6,414 nucleotides of DNA from an uncultured Burkholderiaceae bacterium (GTDB lineage Bacteria > Pseudomonadota > Gammaproteobacteria > Burkholderiales > Burkholderiaceae), in contig CALMPB010000422.1 of assembly GCA_937871985.1 (NCBI GenBank), forward strand, positions 1-6,414, in the 5' to 3' direction. Below the pieces are notes generated by a model. It searched no databases. It had not been told where the DNA came from and saw only the letters and a program-made list of their open reading frames with translations. A program made the translations under genes and the position numbers. Below are positions 1 to 5,293 of this stretch, piece by piece. The stretch's first letter is position 1. Every line of letters starts with the position of its first letter.

Positions 1-505
1 GCACGACGATGTCATGCGAACCCCAGGTCACCGGCTGGTCGCCGCGGATATAGGTTGCGATCGACAGGGTCGGGTTGTTGGCGAGCTCGTCGAGCACCCC
101 GTTGAGGCTGTCGCGCATCGCATTATAGGCCGAAGGATGGACGATCGAGAGCAGTTCCTGGAACTGCCGATCGGCGGAATAGGTCGACCAGGTGCCGGAA
201 AGCGCGATGATGTCGCGCGTCATCGTGCGAATATAGGCTTCCGACGGCTTGTTCCCGGTGATGTAGAGATCGCCGCCCGCGCCGAATGGTACGACCACCG
301 TTCGCACATTCTGGTTGGTCGAATAAATGACCGCGCCGAGCACCGCGCTGATCCCAAACAGGCCGGCGATCGCCGCCTTCAGCAGCCGGTTCTCCTCGAA
401 CAGATTTGCTGAGCCCTGGAGGTAGCGGTGGATGCCGTAGCTGGCGGGCCTGCCGATCAACGGATCACTGGCAGGCGACGGGCGGGAGATCAGCCGCATC
501 GCCAT
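1..505 (-). CDS. traE: TraE, F-type conjugative pilus assembly protein (partial, C-terminus outside window)
   Basis: TraE is an inner-membrane-anchored component of the F-type type IV secretion channel, the VirB5/VirB8-like assembly group of MPF-F systems, and is needed to extend the conjugative pilus. The first 168 residues are visible. There is a short cytoplasmic N-terminus, the N-R-L-L-K-A-A stretch at about residues 39-45, one membrane segment at about 45-62, and then a periplasmic domain with aromatic and polar residues (Y81-I-T-G-N, W106-S-T-Y). This layout matches TraE. The ATG at 505-503 overlaps the traL stop (TGATG), which implies translational coupling and decides the start; ATG at 499 (residue 3) is an alternative. 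No separate Shine-Dalgarno sequence is obvious. It is the last gene seen of a leftward operon with dsbC, traA and traL. The gene continues past position 1, so completeness cannot be judged. Confidence 0.9.
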   Translation of the reverse strand, partial: MAMRLISRPSPASDPLIGRPASYGIHRYLQGSANLFEENRLLKAAIAGLFGISAVLGAVIYSTNQNVRTVVVPFGAGGDLYITGNKPSEAYIRTMTRDIIALSGTWSTYSADRQFQELLSIVHPSAYNAMRDSLNGVLDELANNPTLSIATYIRGDQPVTWGSHDIVV

Positions 506-771
506 CACTCACAGAAGCGGGTCTGGGTTGGACCCGGATAATGTTTGAAGCTCACCACGCCCCAGCGCCACGCGAGGTGGGCGAGATAGCCGCGGGGTTT
601 GGAGCGTTTCCACGGGATGAAAAGGAGGAGAGCGAGGATGAGCGCCCAGCCGATCGCACCGCCGACGATCGCGGCGACAAACACCGTTGAGGTCGCGAGC
701 ATGAATTCGTCCGATCCGAACCACAGGATCTGGACAGGCCGGTGCAGATATTGCGGCAGGCGTTCGTCCAT
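505..771 (-). CDS. traL: TraL, F-type conjugative pilus assembly membrane protein
   Basis: TraL is a small inner-membrane protein (VirB3-like group) that acts in the assembly of the F-type conjugative pilus. The 88-residue length is typical of the family. The N-terminus carries the family-type L-P-Q-Y-L, then P-V-Q-I-L-W and a D-E pair at residues 21-22. Hydrophobic residues run from about 23 to 53 and can form a membrane hairpin. A basic segment (W54-K-R-S-K-P-R) follows, then an aromatic C-terminal tail. The ATG at 771 has an excellent Shine-Dalgarno AGGAGG four bases upstream, which fixes the start. The stop overlaps the traE start. The gap to the pilin gene upstream is 120 bp and contains two stem-loops, so TraL may be made at a different level from pilin although it lies in the same transcript. 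Confidence 0.92.
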   Translation of the reverse strand: MDERLPQYLHRPVQILWFGSDEFMLATSTVFVAAIVGGAIGWALILALLLFIPWKRSKPRGYLAHLAWRWGVVSFKHYPGPTQTRFCE

Positions 772-816
772 TGCCCTCCTCCGTCTGCTTCATGAAGCCT
801 GCGAGGGCTCCAGTTT

Positions 817-840
817 CTGGGGACCACCATTGATCCCCAG
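817..840 (-). other. Second stem-loop between pilin gene and traL
   Basis: CTGGGGA (817-823) and TCCCCAG (834-840) form a perfect 7-bp stem with a 10-base loop. It follows the first pilin-downstream stem-loop on the leftward transcript and lies about 45 bases before the traL start. No T-tract follows it. The pair of hairpins could limit 3'-to-5' decay of the pilin segment or attenuate read-through into traL. This role is inferred from position only. Confidence 0.45.
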
Positions 841-848
841 TCTCGTTG

Positions 849-886
849 CGCGCACCGCCGACGGGTCAGCCGGGCGGGCGTGCGCG
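849..886 (-). other. Stem-loop just downstream of the pilin stop codon
   Basis: CGCGCAC (849-855) pairs with GTGCGCG (880-886), and an inner CCGCC/GGCGG pairing is separated by a two-base bulge. This gives a strong GC stem starting only five bases after the pilin stop. No T-run follows on the transcribed strand, so it does not look like an intrinsic terminator. A 3'-end stabiliser or processing boundary for pilin mRNA is an inference. Confidence 0.5.
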
Positions 887-891
887 ATGCG

Positions 892-1206
892 TCAGACGAT
901 CATCCCGAAGGTCTGGAGGATGCTGTCCGCCTTGATGAGACAGACCGCCGCGACGATGGTCGGGATGCCGATCATGATGTTCGAAAAGAGCCGTGAGACG
1001 CCGAACAGGAAGGCAGCGACGCCTCCCACGAATCCCAGCGGGCCTTTCACGCCCTTGTTCACGACGATATCGTAGATGTCGTAGCCGAGATCGCCTTGCG
1101 CCGGCGCCGAGAAGGCGTGCGCTGGCCCCGCGATCAGGGCCATCGCGGCAAAAGGGAGGCCGACGTTGGCCACCCCAAGTGCCCGATTGCCGATTTTCCG
1201 CATCAT
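892..1206 (-). CDS. traA: TraA-like conjugative pilin precursor
   Basis: This encodes the major pilus subunit, which is exported to the inner membrane, trimmed by leader peptidase and polymerised into the conjugative pilus. The 104-residue precursor has a basic N-terminus (M-M-R-K...R8), a hydrophobic core at about 12-27 and an A-H-A cleavage site at 29-31. That leaves a mature protein of about 73 residues starting at F32, close to F-pilin (about 70). The mature part has a polar N-terminal segment and two hydrophobic stretches, about 56-71 and 77-91, separated by R72. This is the F-pilin topology. The start is ATG 1206 or the adjacent ATG 1203; GGAG at 1217-1214 is suitably placed for either. 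The frame is open further upstream to 1428, but that extension is Arg/His/Pro-rich and puts the signal peptide in mid-protein, so I reject it. Order dsbC-traA-traL-traE supports the call. Confidence 0.9.
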   Translation of the reverse strand: MMRKIGNRALGVANVGLPFAAMALIAGPAHAFSAPAQGDLGYDIYDIVVNKGVKGPLGFVGGVAAFLFGVSRLFSNIMIGIPTIVAAVCLIKADSILQTFGMIV

Positions 1207-1226
1207 GGAGGTGCTCCGTTCAAGGT

Positions 1227-1300
1227 GGAGCCGTCCGGCTATTTGATTGACCTCGCATCGATGAGGATCGAGGTTGCCGACGACGACGCTGGACGGCTCC
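1227..1300 (-). promoter_or_regulatory. Long inverted repeat in the pilin mRNA leader
   Basis: GGAGCCGTCC (1227-1236) and GGACGGCTCC (1291-1300) are perfect 10-bp inverted arms around 54 bases. A second 6-bp stem is nested inside (ACCTCG and CGAGGT, about 1250-1274). On the leftward transcript the whole structure ends about ten bases before the pilin Shine-Dalgarno sequence (1217-1214). It could be a leader structure affecting translation or stability, or a protein-binding site. The 1301-1424 stretch upstream of it shows no gene and no clear promoter that I could identify. Confidence 0.5.
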
Positions 1301-1424
1301 TGAAGCCCGTCGCTGCTGGCATGATGAGGACAATGCGCCTGCCCGGGGATGTCGGGGTGTGTGCCTTCCCGAGGCCGGCGGGTGCGTTGGGCGCAATCGC
1401 GAGCTCGCAGGTAATCAGCGCCCG

Positions 1425-2228
1425 TCATCGGTGCTCGCCCTGACCCGGCGACGTGGGGGCGGCATGTCGATCCAGGAAGGCCTCAAGTTCCGCCTGCTGG
1501 AAGCCCGAGACGAGCTTGCCGTCCACGATAAGCGTCGGGGTGCCGGAGACGCCAACCTGGGCGACGAGTGCCGCATCTGCCGCGACCTTGCTATGCCCCT
1601 CCGGACATTGCCGTAGTGGACCGGCGATCTCGCTGGCATAGGCGGCCCTGAGCGCCGCCTCCTTGTCTGGCGAGCAGAGTATATGCTCCGCCTTGGCGGC
1701 GGCCTGCGGATGGATGCCGCTCACGAAGAACACGAGGCGGCGGACCTTTTTGCCCTCGGCGGCCTTGGTGTCCCAGAAGCGTTCGAGCGCACGGCAATAG
1801 GGACAATCTGGGTCGGTGAACTCAATGACCGTCGGTGCGCCGACCGGCCCGATGGCAAGCGCCTTGGCGGGATCGATCGCCTTGAGCCGCCGGGAAGCCA
1901 CCTGTTCCTGCGCCAGAGCGGTGAGGTTGACGCCATTGCGATCGTAGATCGAAGCGAACAGCAGATGCTCGCTCTCTGGCGCGTAATAGATCATCCGCCC
2001 GCCGGCCATCGCCTGGAAGATGGCGCCCTTCACGGGCGATGGCCCGAACTCCTCGAAGGAGAGATTGGCAAAGCTCTGGTGGAGTTGCTTCTCCGCGGCT
2101 TCCATCGCCTGGGCGAGCGTTTCGCGCTGCGCGACGATGGCCCGGCGCGCCGTGTCACCTCCTGCCGGATGAGCTGCGCCTGCGAGTAGGCTGAGCATGG
2201 CAAGGCTGATGGTTGGGACGCGCGGCAT
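1425..2228 (-). CDS. dsbC: DsbC-like periplasmic disulfide isomerase of the transfer operon
   Basis: A thiol-disulfide isomerase of the DsbC/TrbB type, expected in the periplasm, where it would form or reshuffle disulfides in transfer proteins. Of 267 residues, about 1-23 form a signal peptide. A dimerisation-type N-terminal domain follows (about 35-110), then a thioredoxin fold from about 130. The active site is C142-P-Y-C145 after the F-T-D-P-D strand end, and the cis-proline loop is G229-T-P231-T. C185 and C208 match the position of the second, structural disulfide in DsbC proteins. The ATG at 2228 has an AGGAGA-type Shine-Dalgarno sequence about nine bases upstream. It is the first gene of the leftward transfer operon; the pilin gene begins 218 bp downstream. 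The final acidic/basic tail after about residue 255 is non-conserved in character. The chromosomal dsbC role is a less likely alternative because of the tra context. Confidence 0.92.
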   Translation of the reverse strand: MPRVPTISLAMLSLLAGAAHPAGGDTARRAIVAQRETLAQAMEAAEKQLHQSFANLSFEEFGPSPVKGAIFQAMAGGRMIYYAPESEHLLFASIYDRNGVNLTALAQEQVASRRLKAIDPAKALAIGPVGAPTVIEFTDPDCPYCRALERFWDTKAAEGKKVRRLVFFVSGIHPQAAAKAEHILCSPDKEAALRAAYASEIAGPLRQCPEGHSKVAADAALVAQVGVSGTPTLIVDGKLVSGFQQAELEAFLDRHAAPTSPGQGEHR

Positions 2229-2380
2229 AGGCGCAATTCTCCTGCCCTTGATAATGAGATGCTGCTCGGAAGGAGGGGCTCTGGCTCTTGACCGAAAGGT
2301 CAGCTTGCCGACGGGCTCACTCTCGATGGCTCAGTGATGACGGTTGTGTGCGCTCGCTGGCAAGAATGAGGGCAGTCCAT

Positions 2381-2449
2381 TTCCGGACCGGGGCAATGGC
2401 TTTCCGCCCGCGGGAATATGGTTTCCGGAAACCGGCAGTGACCTTCCGG
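2381..2449 (+). repeat. Four-copy 21-bp phased repeat with TTCCG core
   Basis: TTCCG occurs at 2381, 2402, 2423 and 2444, exactly 21 bp apart each time. Copies 1, 3 and 4 read TTCCGG, and copies 1-3 are preceded by an extra T. Each core is followed after a few bases by a second G/C-rich CGG-type half. The 21-bp period equals two helical turns, so the cores lie on one face of the DNA. This fits an operator array or a short iteron set. No fifth copy is seen in register on either side. Confidence 0.6.
2420..2433. promoter_or_regulatory. Perfect 14-bp palindrome GGTTTCCGGAAACC
   Basis: The 14 bases are fully self-complementary with the symmetry axis between 2426 and 2427. The palindrome is built on the third TTCCGG core of the phased repeat, so it is the most symmetric member of that array. 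A dimeric DNA-binding protein is the simplest reader. The XRE-type regulator encoded at 3161 is a candidate, by proximity only. Confidence 0.55.
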
Positions 2450-2463
2450 TGCGGTTTTTTGCT

Positions 2464-2477
2464 CTCTCCATGGAGAG
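2464..2477. promoter_or_regulatory. Perfect 14-bp palindrome CTCTCCATGGAGAG
   Basis: The 14 bases are fully self-complementary, axis between 2470 and 2471. It lies just after a T6 run (2455-2460) and immediately before the possible -35 TTGATC at 2482, a position suited to an operator for the rightward promoter. Its sequence differs from the TTCCGG palindrome 44 bp away, so a second regulator is possible. Confidence 0.5.
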
Positions 2478-2574
2478 CGAATTGATCTTCCCGCGGTGTC
2501 GCTACCCAGGATCAAAAGTCGCTCGAGCCTGAAGGACGCTGCGGCAAACCCCGCAAAACGGAAAAGAGAGAGAC

Positions 2575-3009
2575 ATGACGGACCAGCGGTCGCGAGCCTA
2601 TAAGCTGCAACTCTCGGATCAGGGGATCCACCTGTTCCTTCGATGCCATTGTCGCTTATGTCACCTCATTGGTGACTTTCTTCCTTATGGGACAACGCTG
2701 CTGGTCGCGCTCGCCGCGCTTGATCGATGCGCCGACGGCGATCTGCCGGGGTTATTTCTCGATCCCGAGATCGATCGTCTCGGAGGAGATCGAATACGTT
2801 TCGTCGGGACCTCGGCGATCCTCTCCAATCTGGTCGCTGCAATTGGCGCGCGTCTCGCTGTTGCGCCGGTGCCGCGCCCGCCCCAGGTGTGGAAAATCTA
2901 CCTGGCGGCGTTGATGTATATGGAAGCAATGGAAAGCCGCAGCCTGATCCATCGCTGCAAAGAGCTTTCCGTTGCCGCGCGACGCGGGCCGGGCAAAAGG
3001 GGGAAATAG
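2575..3009 (+). CDS. Small hypothetical protein, Cys/His cluster near N-terminus
   Basis: I do not recognise this 144-residue protein. The ATG at 2575 follows a purine-rich AAAAGAGAGAGA stretch that can serve as ribosome binding site. It has a C24-H-C26-x2-C29-H30 cluster, then leucine/alanine-rich helical segments (about 40-50 and 80-95), a proline-rich hinge (98-103) and a basic C-terminus (R136-K144). The C-terminal part from residue 105 reads as a natural amphipathic helix. The segment encoding residues 22-36 reads in the next frame (codons from 2642) as a hydrophobic D-A-I-V-A-Y-V-T-S-L-V-T-F-F stretch. The cysteine cluster might therefore come from two compensating indels, or the protein may simply be as translated. 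It lies 151 bp upstream of the XRE regulator on the same strand, so the two may be co-transcribed. A role in transfer control is only suggested by position. Confidence 0.5.
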   Translation: MTDQRSRAYKLQLSDQGIHLFLRCHCRLCHLIGDFLPYGTTLLVALAALDRCADGDLPGLFLDPEIDRLGGDRIRFVGTSAILSNLVAAIGARLAVAPVPRPPQVWKIYLAALMYMEAMESRSLIHRCKELSVAARRGPGKRGK

Positions 3010-3092
3010 TCGCATATGGGAGACTATTTTTGACTCGTTAAGGAATATTACTCGACTTTTGTAGACAATTTCCCGGTTGATCGCCGGTTTTT

Positions 3093-3098
3093 TATACA
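3093..3098 (+). promoter_or_regulatory. Possible -10 element upstream of the XRE-type regulator gene
   Basis: TATACA follows a T6 run in the 151-bp gap before the regulator gene. The matching -35 position (about 3070-3075) is poor, so if this is a promoter it is weak or needs an activator. A TTGACT at 3030-3035 has no -10 at proper distance. The call rests on one hexamer only. Confidence 0.25.
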
Positions 3099-3124
3099 AC
3101 ACTGTCGCGTTGCGGGGCGAATTG

Positions 3125-3152
3125 CTCCCGGTTTTCGGGTCGCTGCCGGGAG
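3125..3152 (+). promoter_or_regulatory. Leader hairpin that pairs with the regulator's Shine-Dalgarno sequence
   Basis: CTCCCGG (3125-3131) is perfectly complementary to CCGGGAG (3146-3152), with a 14-base loop. GGGAG at 3148-3152 is the Shine-Dalgarno sequence of the gene starting at 3161, so the stem would hide it. A flanking TGCT/AGCA pairing can extend the stem after a two-base bulge. This could lower or condition translation of the regulator. Function is inferred from geometry. Confidence 0.45.
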
Positions 3153-3160
3153 AGCAGCCA

Positions 3161-3553
3161 ATGCCGTTGGAAAGGTCGCAAGCGGCCGACGGCGAGATTT
3201 TGTCGTTGATCAAGGAGCTTTCGGGAAAGCTCATCGAGCGACGGCGGCGACGCGAGCACGTGTCGCAGCAACATCTCGCCCGTGCCGTTGGATGCAGCGA
3301 ACGATGGCTGCGAGAGATTGAGGCGGGGATCGCGTCAGCGACGCTCGACGATCATATTCGCTGTGCTCATTCGCTGGAGATGACGAGTTCGCATCTGTTC
3401 ATGCCGCTGCTCGCGGCGGAACATGGTCGCCCGGTTCCGCGAGAGCTCCTGTTGCGGGACGATCTCTGGGAATTCGAGCAGGAAGTGCTCGCGGTGGTCG
3501 AGCGCTATCAGGCAGCGGCCGTGTCGCGGTTCCAAAGGCGATCTGGCGCATAG
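3161..3553 (+). CDS. XRE/Cro-CI family helix-turn-helix transcriptional regulator
   Basis: A cytoplasmic DNA-binding protein of 130 residues. A basic run (R27-R31) leads into an HTH_3-type domain: S35-Q-Q-H-L-A-R-A-V forms helix 2, and G44-C-S-E-R-W-L-R-E-I-E-A-G gives the turn, recognition helix 3 and the conserved W..x-I-E.G end. T61-x-L-D helix and S76-x-x-L-F complete the fold (to about 84). A C-terminal helical extension (about 94-126, acidic then mixed) may mediate dimerisation. I chose ATG 3161 because GGGAG lies eight bases upstream. A longer reading from TTG 3077 lacks a ribosome binding site and its extra residues look non-coding. Small XRE proteins next to conjugation operons often act as their switches, and the palindromic region at 2381-2477 offers plausible sites. 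That link is inference. Confidence 0.85.
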   Translation: MPLERSQAADGEILSLIKELSGKLIERRRRREHVSQQHLARAVGCSERWLREIEAGIASATLDDHIRCAHSLEMTSSHLFMPLLAAEHGRPVPRELLLRDDLWEFEQEVLAVVERYQAAAVSRFQRRSGA

Positions 3554-3674
3554 CCGATCATCCCGCTTTCCGCTCAAATTCCTCTGTTGCGAACCGGATG
3601 CAGGCGAGATCACATTACACAGCCACCCCGCGTAGGCGCTCGGCGTCTTTAGGACAGTGAAGGAAACTGTGCGC

Positions 3675-4004
3675 TCAGATACGACGGTGCTTACCGTCAT
3701 AGCGGCGGCCGATATACTCGCCGAACCGGCTCATTTCGCTCGCCGCCGCCGCCGCGCCTTCGATACGGCACGGTAGTGGGTCGGCCATTTGGTCGGTGGC
3801 CCGAGCCTCCATTTTCTCGCGCAATTCCTCGATATCCGCGCGTGTCGGCAGATTCTTCTCGCGCAGCGGACAGAGCAGGTTTTGCAGGATGACGAGGCAA
3901 TTGCTCGTGGTCTTTATCGTTTGAGGCTTGTAGTTTTCGGCGGTCAGCCGCTCCATGAACGTACCGATATTTCGGTCGAACAGGGATTGCAGGTCGTTCG
4001 GCAT
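3675..4004 (-). CDS. Short protein resembling the N-terminal SAM-like domain of tyrosine recombinases; possible integrase remnant
   Basis: A 109-residue product. Residues about 8-60 fit the core-binding (SAM-like) N-terminal domain of phage-type integrases: F9-D-R-N...F16-M-E-R-L, then Y25-K-P-Q-T-I-K-T, a helix to about L44, and the N51-L-P-T-R-A-D-I-E-E segment. No catalytic domain follows. The Arg and the C-terminal His-x-x-Arg/Tyr residues of an active recombinase are absent, and I found no continuation in other frames downstream to about 3335. The rest (about 75-109) is alanine-rich, then basic. The ATG at 4004 has a strong AAGGAG eight bases upstream, so it is probably still translated. 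It is divergent from the gene at 4131. It may be a truncated integrase or a stand-alone DNA-binding domain; the domain assignment is by eye. Confidence 0.65.
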   Translation of the reverse strand: MPNDLQSLFDRNIGTFMERLTAENYKPQTIKTTSNCLVILQNLLCPLREKNLPTRADIEELREKMEARATDQMADPLPCRIEGAAAAASEMSRFGEYIGRRYDGKHRRI

Positions 4005-4130
4005 TTTTCGTGCTCCTTGCTATGGAAGCACGATCCGACGCTTGCGACCGCCCCGACCGCAATACTATCGTCAGCTCGTCATTGCCGATTAGGGCATGAT
4101 GATCCTGATCTTTGTTGCGGGTGGGACGAT

Positions 4131-4775
4131 ATGAAGAAGGCGATCAGGGGCCCGAGCGTTAAGACGGCCCAGGCATTGCTGGTCAAGCATGAGTGCCCCG
4201 TGCCGTTCCATGAGGTACGCACCCGCTTCCTGGGCAATATCGCAACGCCCGAGATTTCGGCCTCGTCGCTTCAGATCATAAAGGACCTTTGGGGTGGCGA
4301 ACTGCCACCCTTCGACAGCATCGAGGAGGTCAACGAACTGCTCGATGCTCTGGTGCAAGGGCTCTGGAACGACCTGACCCGGCATCAGAAGCGCAGCCAG
4401 CCGTTCCGACTGACCCGCCCGTCCACCGAGCCGACCGCCGTCGACCTGGGCCAATATGGCCTCGTTCGCCTCCAGGAACTGGATGGGCTCATTGAAGGTC
4501 TGTTCAATGGCGAAGACGTCATCGATCTGCCTGAACGGGCGCGCGAGGCCGGCGACCGTCTTGCGGAGATGCGCGCTATGATGGCGGGCATCTGCGAACT
4601 GGTTTCGCACGCACCGGATGCAGATGACGTCGCCAAGCTAGGCACGACCTTCAGCCATTTGCGCGAACTGACGCGGATCATGGAGACCGAGATCAACGAG
4701 GCCGTACTGTCCTGCACCCGGGCCCGCCGTCAGATGATCAAGGGCATCCTCACCGAGAAGCCGAGGGTGCATTGA
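4131..4775 (+). CDS. Hypothetical helical protein, first gene of a two-gene unit
   Basis: I do not recognise this 214-residue protein. It is soluble, with no signal peptide or membrane segment. It begins with a basic K-K-A-I-R stretch, has a W54-G-G-E-L-P-P-F motif followed by a helix (D62-x-x-E-E-V-N-E-L-L-D-A-L-V-Q-G-L-W), and then a Pro/Arg linker at about 90-105. Two long charged helices (about 108-155 and 165-207) end the protein and could form a coiled coil. The ATG at 4131 has a weak GGTGGGA just upstream. The frame is open back to 3789, but that stretch lies antisense to the recombinase-like gene and is rejected. Its stop overlaps or nearly meets the start of the next gene, so the two are surely co-transcribed. 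Accessory function in a mobile element is likely but unspecified. Confidence 0.82.
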   Translation: MKKAIRGPSVKTAQALLVKHECPVPFHEVRTRFLGNIATPEISASSLQIIKDLWGGELPPFDSIEEVNELLDALVQGLWNDLTRHQKRSQPFRLTRPSTEPTAVDLGQYGLVRLQELDGLIEGLFNGEDVIDLPERAREAGDRLAEMRAMMAGICELVSHAPDADDVAKLGTTFSHLRELTRIMETEINEAVLSCTRARRQMIKGILTEKPRVH

Positions 4776-4780
4776 CGGCC

Positions 4781-5218
4781 ATGATGTCCGAAGACCAACT
4801 CCGCGAGAAGCTGCGCAAGATCGAGGCGCTTTATGCCGGTGCAAAGACTGATGGCGAGAAGTCTGCCGCTGGCGCAGCGGCGGAGCGCATCAGGGTCAAA
4901 TTCGAGAACGCCAGCAAGCAGGAACGGGCCGAGGAGTTCAAATTCTCAGTTCCCGATCCCTGGTCCCGTCAGCTTTTTATCGCCCTATGTCGTCGATACG
5001 GGCTGAAGCCCTTCCGTTATACGCGGATGCACCGTCAGACCGTCATCATCCGTGCCCCAGCCAGCTTCGTCCAGATCACGCTTTGGCCGGAGTTTGAAGA
5101 ACTGAGCAGCGCCCTCACTGCCCATCTCGACGAGATCACCACCAAGATCATCCGCGAGGAGGTGCACGAAGGCACCCGAGACGCCGACGAGGTGCGTGAA
5201 CCGCGCCAGCTACGGTAA
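4781..5218 (+). CDS. DUF2786-like hypothetical protein, second gene of the unit
   Basis: This 145-residue soluble protein starts with a K-L-R-K-I-E-A-L-Y-A-G-A...E-K-S-A-A-G-A-A-A-E-R-I segment (about 10-38). It resembles the DUF2786 pattern, in which a 'KI..LLALA' helix is followed by an alanine-rich helix. A strongly patterned block follows: F53-K-F-S-V-P-D-P-W-S-R-Q-L-F-I-A-L-C-R-R-Y-G-L-K-P-F-R-Y (in two parts) and R91-A-P-A-S-F. An L-W-P-E-F-E-x-L helix (101-108) and a charged tail end the protein. The role is unknown. ATG 4781 is chosen; ATG 4784 is possible. TTG 4772, which overlaps the upstream stop (TTGA) and sits five bases after GAGG at 4763-4766, could be the true coupled start and would add three residues. 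Confidence 0.82.
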   Translation: MMSEDQLREKLRKIEALYAGAKTDGEKSAAGAAAERIRVKFENASKQERAEEFKFSVPDPWSRQLFIALCRRYGLKPFRYTRMHRQTVIIRAPASFVQITLWPEFEELSSALTAHLDEITTKIIREEVHEGTRDADEVREPRQLR

Positions 5219-5293
5219 GAGCTTCTCCCCTGGGAACAACCGGTTCGCGGTAAAATCGACAGGAGACGCCCACTTACGGATCTGCGCGGAAGT

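Larger units (their letters stand above)
2229..2574. promoter_or_regulatory. Divergent regulatory region between dsbC/tra operon and the rightward genes
   Basis: This 346-bp stretch has no credible gene and must hold the promoters for both directions. It contains four phased TTCCG cores (2381-2448), two perfect 14-bp palindromes (2420-2433 and 2464-2477) and a small hairpin TGACC-GAAA-GGTCA at 2289-2302 in the presumed dsbC leader. I could not pick a convincing -35/-10 pair in either direction. TTGATC at 2482-2487 is a possible rightward -35 but has only a poor -10 partner. CATTAT about 20-30 bases upstream of dsbC is a possible leftward -10 with a weak -35. The density of symmetric sites suggests activator or repressor control. 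Confidence 0.6.

Noticed and set aside
1207..1428. N-terminal extension of the pilin frame to 1428
   Set aside because: It would place a clear signal peptide in mid-protein, has Arg/His/Pro-rich non-coding character and runs through the inverted repeat; GGAG supports the 1206/1203 start.
1683..2189. 168-codon open frame on the plus strand opposite dsbC
   Set aside because: It lies fully antisense to a clear disulfide isomerase and its product has no recognisable domain.
2455..2477. T6 run next to the CTCTCCATGGAGAG palindrome as a terminator
   Set aside because: The palindrome has no loop-forming centre and the T-run precedes it on the plus strand; on the minus strand it becomes an A-run after the stem on the wrong side of any gene end.
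2752..3234. 160-codon minus-strand frame across the 2575 gene and the leader of the regulator
   Set aside because: It spans an intergenic region and overlaps two plus-strand genes; no ribosome binding site or domain pattern is seen.
4089..4610. 173-codon minus-strand frame opposite the 4131 gene
   Set aside because: High-GC antisense shadow; the plus-strand gene has the operon context and natural helical composition.
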